Assembly (NCBI GenBank): GCA_039028235.1
Contig: JBCCIN010000155.1
Span: forward strand, 1-11,185
DNA: 11,185 nucleotides
Direction: 5' to 3'
Source: JANQPX01 sp039028235
GTDB lineage: Bacteria; Pseudomonadota; Alphaproteobacteria; Geminicoccales; Geminicoccaceae
Shown here: positions 1 through 5,853 of the stretch, in pieces
How the letters are laid out: each line of letters starts with the position of its first letter
Position numbering within the stretch: position 1 is the stretch's first letter
Program-made: the position numbers and the translations under genes
Notes under the pieces: model-generated
What the model was told of the DNA's origin: nothing
The model's database searches: none
The model's input: only the letters and a program-made list of their open reading frames with translations

Positions 1-1857
1 CATTTTCGCGAAGCCTCATGGGAGGAGGCGCTGGACGTTGCGGCGAACGGCCTCGCCCGCCTTCGCGACCAGGCCGGCACGAAGGTCGCAGGCTTCGGCT
101 CGGCGAAATGCTCGAACGAAGAGGCCTATCTCTTCCAGAAGCTCATTCGCCAGGGCTTCGGCCATAATAATGTCGATCACTGCACGCGGCTTTGCCACGC
201 ATCCTCGGTCTCGGCACTGATCGAGAATGTCGGCTCGGGTGCGGTCACCGCCACCTTCAACGAAATCGAAAACGCTGATGTCGCCATCGTGATCGGCTGC
301 AATCCGATGGAGAACCACCCGGTCGCCGCCACCTATTTCAAGCAGTTCGTGAAGCGCGGCGGCAAGCTGATCCTGATGGACCCGCGCGCACACGGCATGA
401 AGCGCTTTGCCAGCCACATGCTGCAGTTCCGCCCTGGCGCCGACGTCTCGATGCTGAACGCGATCATGCACACCATCGTCGAGGAAGAGCTCTACGATCG
501 CCAGTATATCCAGGCGATGACCGAAGGCTTCGATGACATCAAGAAACATCTGAAGGACTTCTCGCCGGAAGCCATGGCAGGCATTTGCGGCGTCGAAGCC
601 GAGATGCTGCGCGACGTCGCCAGGACCTTCGCACGCGCCGAAGCCGCGATGATCTTCTGGGGCATGGGGGTGAGCCAGCATATCCACGGCACCGACAATG
701 CCCGCTGCCTGATCTCGCTCTCTTTGATGTGCGGCCAGGTCGGCCGGCCGGGTGCCGGTCTGCATCCACTCCGCGGCCAGAACAACGTGCAGGGTGCCTC
801 CGACGCCGGCCTGATCCCGATGTTTTTGCCAGACTATCAGTCCGTCACCGATGACGGCGTACGGTCTGCTTTTTCCGAGATCTGGCATAGCGGCGACTGG
901 TCGAACCAGAAGGGCCTGACGGTCGTTGAGATCATGCATGCGATCCATGCGGGTGAAATCGCCGCCATGTACATCCTCGGCGAAAACCCGGCGATGTCCG
1001 ATCCAGATGTCGAGCATGCGCGCCATGCGCTGGCCAAGCTCGAGCATCTGGTGGTCCAGGATATCTTTTTGACCGAGACGGCGAACTACGCCGATGTGAT
1101 TTTCCCGGCATCCGCCTGGGCGGAGAAAACTGGCACGGTCACCAACACCAACCGCCAGGTGCAGATGGGTCGTCCCGCAGTCCCGCCGCCGGGCGAAGCC
1201 AAAGAGGATTGGTGGATCACCACCGAACTCGCCAAGAGACTCGGGCTGGATTGGACCTACACCCATCCCTTCCAGGTCTTCGCCGAGATGAAAAAGAGCA
1301 TGAAGTCGCTCGACAACATTACCTGGGAGCGACTCGAAAAGCAGAACGCGGTCACCTACCCGTCGCTAAGCGAAGATGATCCAGGGCAGCCGATCGTGTT
1401 CGCGGACGCCTTCCCGCGCGCGGAGGGGCGCGCCAAGTTCACACCCGCGAACATCGTGGCACCCGCCGAGACCCCGGATGACGAATTCCCGATGATCATG
1501 ACCACCGGCCGCCAACTCGAACATTGGCACACCGGCAGCATGACCCGCCGCGCGAGCGTACTTGACTGGGCCGAGCCCGAGGCGAACGCCTCTCTCCATC
1601 CGCGAACGCTTCGCCGCCTCGGCGTCGCTCCCGGCGAAATGATCAGAATCGAGACGCGGCGCGGCGCGATCGAGATCATGGCGCGTGCCGATCGCGCCGT
1701 CTCCGAGGACATGGTCTTCGTCCCCTTCGCCTTTGTCGAGGCGGCGGCCAACATCCTCACCAACCCGCAGCTCGATCCTTACGGCAAGATCCCCGAGTTC
1801 AAATTTTCCGCTTGCCGAGTCGAAAAGGTCGAGAACGAGATCATCGCCGCCGAGTAG
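1..1857 (+). CDS. fdhF: Formate dehydrogenase, alpha (catalytic) subunit, 5'-truncated by window edge
   Basis: Oxidises formate to CO2 at a bis-molybdopterin Mo/W centre. The frame is open from base 1 and gives 618 residues before TAG; family members (FdsA/FdhF) are about 930-960, so roughly 310-330 N-terminal residues, including the Fe-S domains, lie off-window. The active-site motif CTRLCHASS is at residues 61-69: Cys65 (TGC, not a selenocysteine TGA) is the expected metal ligand and His66 the catalytic His. Arg258 in LRGQNNVQG matches the conserved active-site Arg. The molybdopterin-dinucleotide-binding C-terminal domain spans about 494-612 and ends in a normal KFSACRVEKV tail. Sequence type suggests the cytoplasmic NAD-linked or soluble class (fdsA would be the alternative name). 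No fdhD or fdsD follows; the next gene is a regulator 275 bp away, so this is the end of its operon. The internal ATG at base 289 is not the start. Confidence 0.95.
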   Translation, partial: HFREASWEEALDVAANGLARLRDQAGTKVAGFGSAKCSNEEAYLFQKLIRQGFGHNNVDHCTRLCHASSVSALIENVGSGAVTATFNEIENADVAIVIGCNPMENHPVAATYFKQFVKRGGKLILMDPRAHGMKRFASHMLQFRPGADVSMLNAIMHTIVEEELYDRQYIQAMTEGFDDIKKHLKDFSPEAMAGICGVEAEMLRDVARTFARAEAAMIFWGMGVSQHIHGTDNARCLISLSLMCGQVGRPGAGLHPLRGQNNVQGASDAGLIPMFLPDYQSVTDDGVRSAFSEIWHSGDWSNQKGLTVVEIMHAIHAGEIAAMYILGENPAMSDPDVEHARHALAKLEHLVVQDIFLTETANYADVIFPASAWAEKTGTVTNTNRQVQMGRPAVPPPGEAKEDWWITTELAKRLGLDWTYTHPFQVFAEMKKSMKSLDNITWERLEKQNAVTYPSLSEDDPGQPIVFADAFPRAEGRAKFTPANIVAPAETPDDEFPMIMTTGRQLEHWHTGSMTRRASVLDWAEPEANASLHPRTLRRLGVAPGEMIRIETRRGAIEIMARADRAVSEDMVFVPFAFVEAAANILTNPQLDPYGKIPEFKFSACRVEKVENEIIAAE

Positions 1858-1877
1858 CTTCAAAGCCAGCCAACAAA

Positions 1878-1906
1878 TTGTAAATGGTTGTCATTTGCGA
1901 TATTTT
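1878..1906 (+). promoter_or_regulatory. Weak sigma-70-like promoter candidate overlapping dyad site 1
   Basis: TTGTAA at 1878-1883 (4 of 6 against TTGACA) and TATTTT at 1901-1906 (4 of 6 against TATAAT) are separated by exactly 17 bp. The -10 lies inside the first 13-bp dyad motif, so a protein bound there would block it. This is an alternative to the sigma-54-like element downstream. Such matches are common by chance in AT-richer gaps, so confidence is low. Confidence 0.22.
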
Positions 1907-1910
1907 GTCC
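1898..1910 (+). promoter_or_regulatory. 13-bp dyad operator candidate, site 1
   Basis: CGATATTTTGTCC matches site 3 (AGACATTTTGTCC at 5519-5531) at 11 of 13 positions. Its right half GTCC is intact and its left half is degenerate. Its centre (1904) is 21 bp, two helical turns, from the centre of site 2 (1925). It lies about 109 bp upstream of the start predicted from the sigma-54-like element, a typical distance for an NtrC-family upstream site. The likely binder is the response regulator encoded just downstream; that is inference. Confidence 0.45.
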
Positions 1911-1918
1911 GTGCGGTC

Positions 1919-1931
1919 GGACGAAATGTCC
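1919..1931 (-). promoter_or_regulatory. 13-bp dyad operator candidate, site 2
   Basis: GGACGAAATGTCC is a perfect GGAC-N5-GTCC dyad. Read on the minus strand (GGACATTTCGTCC) it matches site 3 (5519-5531) at 11 of 13 positions. It forms a pair with site 1, and together they also make the imperfect inverted repeat TTTTGTCCG / CGGACGAAA. Its centre is about 88 bp upstream of the predicted sigma-54-type start. Confidence 0.5.
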
Positions 1932-1986
1932 AAAGGTCCTCTTCTTCGTCCATCGCTAACTTGTTGATTTTCCATGCGAGCGAAAC

Positions 1987-2002
1987 TGGCGCCAAGCTTG
2001 CT
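1987..2002 (+). promoter_or_regulatory. Sigma-54 (RpoN) -24/-12 promoter candidate for the two-component operon
   Basis: TGGCGC, five bases, TTGCT. The invariant GG (1988-1989) and GC (2000-2001) have the required 12-bp register, and the element is preceded by AAAC as in the extended consensus. It differs from TGGCACG-N4-TTGCW at only two positions. Transcription would start near 2013, leaving an untranslated leader of about 120 nt before the regulator ATG. Two dyad sites sit at about -88 and -109. The regulator next door lacks the sigma-54 contact loop, so another enhancer-binding protein would have to activate this promoter, or the match is fortuitous. Confidence 0.5.
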
Positions 2003-2132
2003 TAGTGATGGCGCACTATCAGGACAGTGACGTTCGCAAGGGCTCGCCGATCGGGCGGATTGTGAATTAGGTCGCGCGATGACAATCGATGGCTTGAGAT
2101 GACTGTGCGACAACCGAGGCCGGTTTAACGAT

Positions 2133-3533
2133 ATGAGGGCCCCTCAAGGATCGAAGGAATTTCTGACAAGCCGCACGGGCTTCGCCGAAGAACTTGGTTG
2201 CGCAAGCGTCCTGGTCATCGATGACGAGCCTGGCATGCGGAATTTCCTCTCCAAGGTGCTGGCGGAAAATTGCGCGAAGGTGGACGTCATCGAGGACACT
2301 GGCGAGGCATCGCGTCTGATGGACGAGAGCAGCTACGACGTCATCGTGCTGGATAACATCATGCCCGAAAAGACCGGGCTTCAGTGGCTGGCGGAACAAC
2401 GAGAGATCGGCCTTTTCAGTGAAACGATCCTGATCACAGCGCATGCCGATCTCGACACCGCGATCAGTGCAATACGCGCCGGCGCCAGCGACTTCTTATT
2501 GAAGCCCTTTCGGTCCAATCAGGTCCTGAACGCCATTGCGCGCAGCCTGGAAAGGGCCAGATTGCGCCGACAAAACTCGGTTTTGCGCCATGAGCTCGAG
2601 GTGGGCAGGGACCTGCTCAACCATCGGAACGCGCTGATCGGTTCGTCGCCGGAGATCCAGCGGGTGCGCCGTTCCATCGAAAACAGCGCCAAGTCGGACG
2701 CCAATGTCGTCATCCATGGCGAGGTGGGATCGGGCAAACAGGTCGCGGCGCGCATGTTGCACGCAGCGTCGCCGCGCGCCGACTATCCCTTCGTATGGCT
2801 GCCTTGCAACGGGATGACGGAAACGACGTTTCGAGAACGGCTGTTCGGTCAGCTCAATTCCGGGCTTGATGGCTCCGTGACCCGACAGGACGGTACGCCG
2901 CCGCCACAGGATGGTATCTTGAGAAGTGCGGCAGGCGGCACGCTGTATCTCGAAGATATGGAGATGCTCTCGTCGGGTTGCCAGAATCTCCTGACGGAGA
3001 TGCTGAGCACGGGTCGCTTCAGCCCGTTGGGTGCCAGTCGAAGCGTCGAATTCAACATGCGCATCGTCAGTTCGACGACCCGCCCGCTGGCCGACATCAC
3101 ACGGGGCGGCGCCTTCAGGGCGGACTTGTTCTATCGGCTGACCGTGATCGAAATCGTCCAACCGCCCCTCAGGGAGCGCAACCGCGACATCCTCGACATG
3201 ATCGCCTACTTTTCGAACAGGCTCGCAACGCGGATGGGGGTCCAGACACCGGAACTGACGCCTCTCGCGAGGCGGCGCTTTCTCGCGCATGATTGGCCGG
3301 GCAATGTGATGGAGCTTCGGAACACGATCGAGCGCGCCTTAATACGTGGCAGCTTCGAAGAGGCGCTTGTGTCGTCCGCCGGCACGTTCAGGACGGAGAG
3401 CCTTGCCTCGGTCGAGCAACGCCATATCCTCGCGATGCTCGAGGCCTGCAACGGTAACCGGGCCGAGGCCGCACGACGCCTGGGCGTTGCGCGCAAGACG
3501 ATCGACCGCAAGTGCCAAGCGTGGGGACTCTGA
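2133..3533 (+). CDS. NtrC-architecture response regulator with degenerate AAA+ domain
   Basis: A 466-residue receiver/AAA+/Fis-type DNA-binding protein. The receiver (about 25-140) has acidic pair Asp30-Asp31, phospho-acceptor Asp74 in VIVLDNIMP, Thr102 and Lys124. The AAA+ region (about 167-405) has Walker A GEVGSGKQ (196-203) and a normal arginine-finger segment FRADLFYRL (328-336). The sigma-54 contact motif GAFTGA is absent: LFG at 238-240 is followed by QLNSGLDGSV. Walker B reads LYLEDME rather than LFLDEIG, and the sensor II Arg of WPGNVREL is Met393. A Fis-type helix-turn-helix fills 428-466. Rhodobacter NtrC and HupR are known sigma-54-independent members lacking that contact, so this protein probably acts as a sigma-70 activator or a repressor. 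ATG 2133 is chosen because TGA at 2100 closes the frame upstream; GAGG at 2116-2119 is a modest ribosome binding site. The kinase gene follows by 1 bp. Confidence 0.92.
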   Translation: MRAPQGSKEFLTSRTGFAEELGCASVLVIDDEPGMRNFLSKVLAENCAKVDVIEDTGEASRLMDESSYDVIVLDNIMPEKTGLQWLAEQREIGLFSETILITAHADLDTAISAIRAGASDFLLKPFRSNQVLNAIARSLERARLRRQNSVLRHELEVGRDLLNHRNALIGSSPEIQRVRRSIENSAKSDANVVIHGEVGSGKQVAARMLHAASPRADYPFVWLPCNGMTETTFRERLFGQLNSGLDGSVTRQDGTPPPQDGILRSAAGGTLYLEDMEMLSSGCQNLLTEMLSTGRFSPLGASRSVEFNMRIVSSTTRPLADITRGGAFRADLFYRLTVIEIVQPPLRERNRDILDMIAYFSNRLATRMGVQTPELTPLARRRFLAHDWPGNVMELRNTIERALIRGSFEEALVSSAGTFRTESLASVEQRHILAMLEACNGNRAEAARRLGVARKTIDRKCQAWGL

Positions 3534-3534
3534 C

Positions 3535-5514
3535 ATGCTCAGGTCGGTCCGCTGGCGTCTGCTGGTCATCGCCCTCCTGCCGCTGATCGTCCTTCTGCCC
3601 CTTCTCCTTGGCGTCACCATGCTGCGGTGGATCAACCGCTACGACGATCTGCTGATCGCAAAAGTCGCGAGCGACCTTAGGATCGCGGAACAGTATTTCG
3701 GTCGGATCGAAGCGACGCAGGCGGCGGCCGTGGCGGCTGTGGCCCGATCCGTCGGATTCGCCGAGGCCAGGATGCAAGGTGATATCCGTCTGGACGCGTT
3801 TCTCGAAGAAGAACGCGGAAAACAGGGTCTCGACTTTCTGATATGGCGTGAGATGCAGGACGGCGCACTGCCAGAGCCGCTCCTGGAGCTGGCGGGCGTG
3901 TCTGCCCGGGATGTGCCGGTCGGCAGTCTGGTTTTGCTGCAACCGAGCGAAATGGCGATGATTGCGGCGCCGCTGGCGCAGCAAGCGACACTTCCGCTTG
4001 TCCCGACCGAAGCCGCGCGCGCCATCGCACGGGATGTCGAAGGCCGGGGCATGTTTCTTCTGGCCGCACATCGCTCCGACGATGACGGCGGCATCCTGAT
4101 CGGCGGGCGGCTTCTAAACCGCAATCTCAATTTCATCGATACGATGAACGCACTGGTCTATCGCGATGCGACCGGCGAGGTCTCGCATATCGGGACCACC
4201 ACCCTGTTCCTCGACGATGTGCGCATTTCGACGAATGTTCGCCTCTTCGAAGGCTCACGCGCCTTGGGAACGCGCGTGTCCGAGGCTGTCTGGGAAAAGG
4301 TGATGAATGAAGGCGAGACCTGGCTGGACCGCGCCTTCGTCGTCAACAATTGGTACATCTCCGGCTATGTGCCGCTGACCGACATTTCCGGCGACCGGAT
4401 CGGGATGCTGTACACAGGATTTCTCGAAGCACCATTCACCGCACAGCGGAACGCGACGATCCTGACACTGATTGCCGCGTTCCTTGCGGTCATCGGTCTG
4501 TCCGTCCCGCTGCTCCTTTGGCTGGCAAGAGGGATCTCAGCACCGCTGGAGAAGATGACGGCCACGATGGCCCGCGCCGAGGAGGGCGACCTGAACGCCC
4601 GGATCGGTCCGGTGGCCGAAAAGAGCGAAATCGGCGCCGTGGCCCGCCATCTCGACCGCTTGCTCGACCAGGTCGAGGACCGCGATGCTGCTCTCCGCGA
4701 TTACGCCGACAACCTCAACGATCTGGTGGAGCAGCGCACCGATGAGCTTAAGGAAGCCAACCGGAAGCTGGAGGCGACGTTCGCGCAGCTGGTGATGTCT
4801 GAGAAGCTCGCTTCTGTCGGGGAAATTACCGCCGGTGTCGCACATGAGATCAACAATCCGGTTGCGGTGATCCAGGGCAATCTCGAGGTCATCAGGATGA
4901 GGCTCGCTCCCGAACAGGAGGCCGAGCTCAGAACGGAGCTCGACCTTATCGACGCACAGACACAGCGGATCAACATCATCGTCGGGAAGCTTTTGAATTT
5001 CACCCGGCCCGACGAAATGTCGGATCTGACAACCCTGGTGGACGCGGCCAAGGCAGTGGATGACGCGCTCATCCTGGTGGCGGCGGATCTGCGCAAGAAC
5101 GCGATCGAGGCGGAGGTGCGGCACAGCCCTAGCCCGCGCTTCAGGATCGTGGAGACCGAATTGCAGCAGATCATCGTGAACCTCGCGATCAACGCGGCCC
5201 AGGCGATGGACGATGGCGGCAAGCTGACGATCCAAACCGGGACGGCGGACCGTGGTGGCGTGCCGGGTGCTGAAATCCTGATCCAGGACACAGGTCCCGG
5301 CATCTCACCGGACAAACTGGACCATGTCTTCGATCCGTTCATGACGACGAAGCTTGGCAAGGGAAGCGGTCTCGGCCTATCGATCAGTCAGGCGCTGGTG
5401 ACGCGCGTTGGAGGATTGATCAGCGTCGACAGTCAAGAAGGCGAGGGCGCGGTCTTCAAGGTGTGGTTCCCCGAAGAGGACATTTCGTCGACCAGGATAT
5501 CAAGAACCGCATAG
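3535..5514 (+). CDS. Membrane sensor histidine kinase (Cache-type sensor, HAMP, HisKA, HATPase)
   Basis: A 659-residue inner-membrane kinase, presumed partner of the preceding regulator. A first membrane helix (about 8-28) is followed by a large periplasmic region (about 30-302), whose distal half (FLDDVRISTNV ... GTRVSEAVWEKV ... NNWYISGY) looks like a Cache-type small-molecule sensor. A second helix is at about 308-330, then HAMP (331-385), a coiled-coil linker, and a HisKA domain with His437 in GVAHEINNP. The ATPase domain has an N box with Asn553, G1 DTGPGI (585-590), F box FDPF and G2 GKGSGLGLSIS (608-618). The kinase core is of the NtrB/DctB type. ATG 3535 follows the regulator TGA by one base, with GGGGA just upstream, and places a membrane helix at the N terminus. 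An in-frame ATG at 3346 would add 63 residues buried in the regulator gene and is rejected. The ligand is unknown; a solute carried by the downstream importer is the natural guess. Confidence 0.93.
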   Translation: MLRSVRWRLLVIALLPLIVLLPLLLGVTMLRWINRYDDLLIAKVASDLRIAEQYFGRIEATQAAAVAAVARSVGFAEARMQGDIRLDAFLEEERGKQGLDFLIWREMQDGALPEPLLELAGVSARDVPVGSLVLLQPSEMAMIAAPLAQQATLPLVPTEAARAIARDVEGRGMFLLAAHRSDDDGGILIGGRLLNRNLNFIDTMNALVYRDATGEVSHIGTTTLFLDDVRISTNVRLFEGSRALGTRVSEAVWEKVMNEGETWLDRAFVVNNWYISGYVPLTDISGDRIGMLYTGFLEAPFTAQRNATILTLIAAFLAVIGLSVPLLLWLARGISAPLEKMTATMARAEEGDLNARIGPVAEKSEIGAVARHLDRLLDQVEDRDAALRDYADNLNDLVEQRTDELKEANRKLEATFAQLVMSEKLASVGEITAGVAHEINNPVAVIQGNLEVIRMRLAPEQEAELRTELDLIDAQTQRINIIVGKLLNFTRPDEMSDLTTLVDAAKAVDDALILVAADLRKNAIEAEVRHSPSPRFRIVETELQQIIVNLAINAAQAMDDGGKLTIQTGTADRGGVPGAEILIQDTGPGISPDKLDHVFDPFMTTKLGKGSGLGLSISQALVTRVGGLISVDSQEGEGAVFKVWFPEEDISSTRISRTA

Positions 5515-5518
5515 AAGT

Positions 5519-5531
5519 AGACATTTTGTCC
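5519..5531 (+). promoter_or_regulatory. 13-bp dyad operator candidate, site 3
   Basis: AGACATTTTGTCC begins 5 bp after the kinase stop. It matches site 1 at 11 of 13 and the reverse complement of site 2 at 11 of 13. Its centre (5525) is 42 bp, four helical turns, from site 4 (5567). It lies upstream of the importer promoter candidate, where an activator would be expected. Confidence 0.5.
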
Positions 5532-5560
5532 CCAGAGCCGACTTTTTTCATCAAATGTTT

Positions 5561-5573
5561 GGACATTCTGACC
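5561..5573 (+). promoter_or_regulatory. 13-bp dyad operator candidate, site 4
   Basis: GGACATTCTGACC matches the reverse complement of site 2 (GGACATTTCGTCC) at 10 of 13 positions, with the left half GGACATT intact. A weaker middle copy (GACTTTTTT around 5540-5548) falls between sites 3 and 4, roughly 21 bp from each, so this may be a three-site array. Confidence 0.4.
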
Positions 5574-5611
5574 ATCAGAGCGTGTGGTGAGATCGCCTAA
5601 CTAACTGATAA

Positions 5612-5626
5612 TAATAATGATTCTCA
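5612..5626 (+). promoter_or_regulatory. Fur-like 7-1-7 metalloregulator box
   Basis: TAATAATGATTCTCA has a perfect right half ATTCTCA and a 5 of 7 left half against the TGAGAAT-N-ATTCTCA form of Fur box. Against the classical 19-bp GATAATGATAATCATTATC the stretch 5613-5631 matches at 14 of 19. It abuts the TTGACA -35 hexamer, so bound repressor would occlude polymerase. It shares 11 of 15 positions with the box at 11065-11079. In alphaproteobacteria such boxes are read by Fur or Mur (iron or manganese). Confidence 0.45.
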
Positions 5627-5655
5627 TTGACACTCCGAGAGTCTACGCCTTAACG
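5627..5655 (+). promoter_or_regulatory. Sigma-70-type promoter candidate for the ABC importer operon
   Basis: TTGACA at 5627-5632 is a perfect -35 hexamer. The -10 is weak: CTTAAC at 5649-5654 (16-bp spacer, 3 of 6) is the best. A weak -10 with a good -35 fits a promoter that needs an activator, and the dyad sites lie 60-110 bp upstream. A start near 5662 would give a leader of nearly 190 nt containing the small ORF. Confidence 0.35.
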
Positions 5656-5742
5656 TTTTTCTAGTCGACGTAGCGGTCCCGACCCCAGAACAACAAGCCG
5701 GGGACCAAAGATATACGCGGCAACATGGGAGGTTGGGAGGAC

Positions 5743-5853
5743 ATGCCGCCATTGGCGCTTCTCCAGGACCATGACGAAATCCACAAGAAGGGCACCCTGC
5801 AGGTGTCGCGAGTGAAGTCGTTCGCTCCAAAAAAGGGAGGACAAAGCAAGTGA
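5743..5853 (+). CDS. Possible 36-residue leader ORF coupled to the binding-protein gene
   Basis: ATG 5743 opens a 36-codon ORF rich in Lys toward its end (KSFAPKKGGQSK). Its TGA (5851-5853) overlaps the GTG start of the binding protein (5850-5852) as GTGA, the classic coupling arrangement. GGGAGG at 5727-5732 gives a ribosome binding site with 10-base spacing, and a second GGGAGG ends 2 bases before the ATG. An in-frame ATG at 5725 would make it 42 codons. The peptide has no recognisable domain, signal or membrane segment. It could be a translated leader that tunes binding-protein synthesis, or a chance ORF. The binding protein's own strong ribosome binding site lies inside its last codons. 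Confidence 0.3.
   Translation: MPPLALLQDHDEIHKKGTLQVSRVKSFAPKKGGQSK
5835..5841 (+). promoter_or_regulatory. Strong ribosome binding site fixing a GTG start
   Basis: GGGAGGA sits 8 bases before GTG 5850. No in-frame ATG lies nearby, and the following residues form a proper signal peptide, so this site decides the start of the binding-protein gene. Confidence 0.8.

Larger units (their letters stand above)
5515..5849 (+). other. 335-bp regulatory gap between the kinase and the importer
   Basis: No gene of ordinary size fits here. The stretch holds two 13-bp dyad motifs (5519-5531, 5561-5573) with a degenerate GAC-T-rich sequence between them, a Fur-like box (5612-5626), a perfect -35 hexamer (5627-5632), and a possible small leader ORF (5743-5853). 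A hairpin of GGTCCC (5675-5680 region) with GGGACC (5701-5706) across about 20 bases is too weak to call. No convincing intrinsic terminator for the kinase operon and no sigma-54-type GG-N10-GC element was found. Confidence 0.6.

Noticed and set aside
193..195. Possible selenocysteine at the formate dehydrogenase active site
   Set aside because: The codon is TGC (Cys), followed by the His of the Cys-type enzymes; there is no in-frame TGA.
16..1266. A 416-codon minus-strand frame opposite the formate dehydrogenase gene
   Set aside because: Shadow frame with no recognisable domain. The + strand carries conserved active-site motifs throughout.
3346..3534. A 63-residue N-terminal extension of the sensor kinase from ATG 3346
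   Set aside because: It lies wholly within the regulator's DNA-binding region in another frame. ATG 3535 is 1 bp after the regulator stop, has a ribosome binding site, and starts directly before a membrane helix.
5673..5706. A possible hairpin GGTCCC / GGGACC upstream of the importer
   Set aside because: Six pairs across a loop of about 20 bases is weak, with no U-run and no riboswitch-like conserved core that I recognise.
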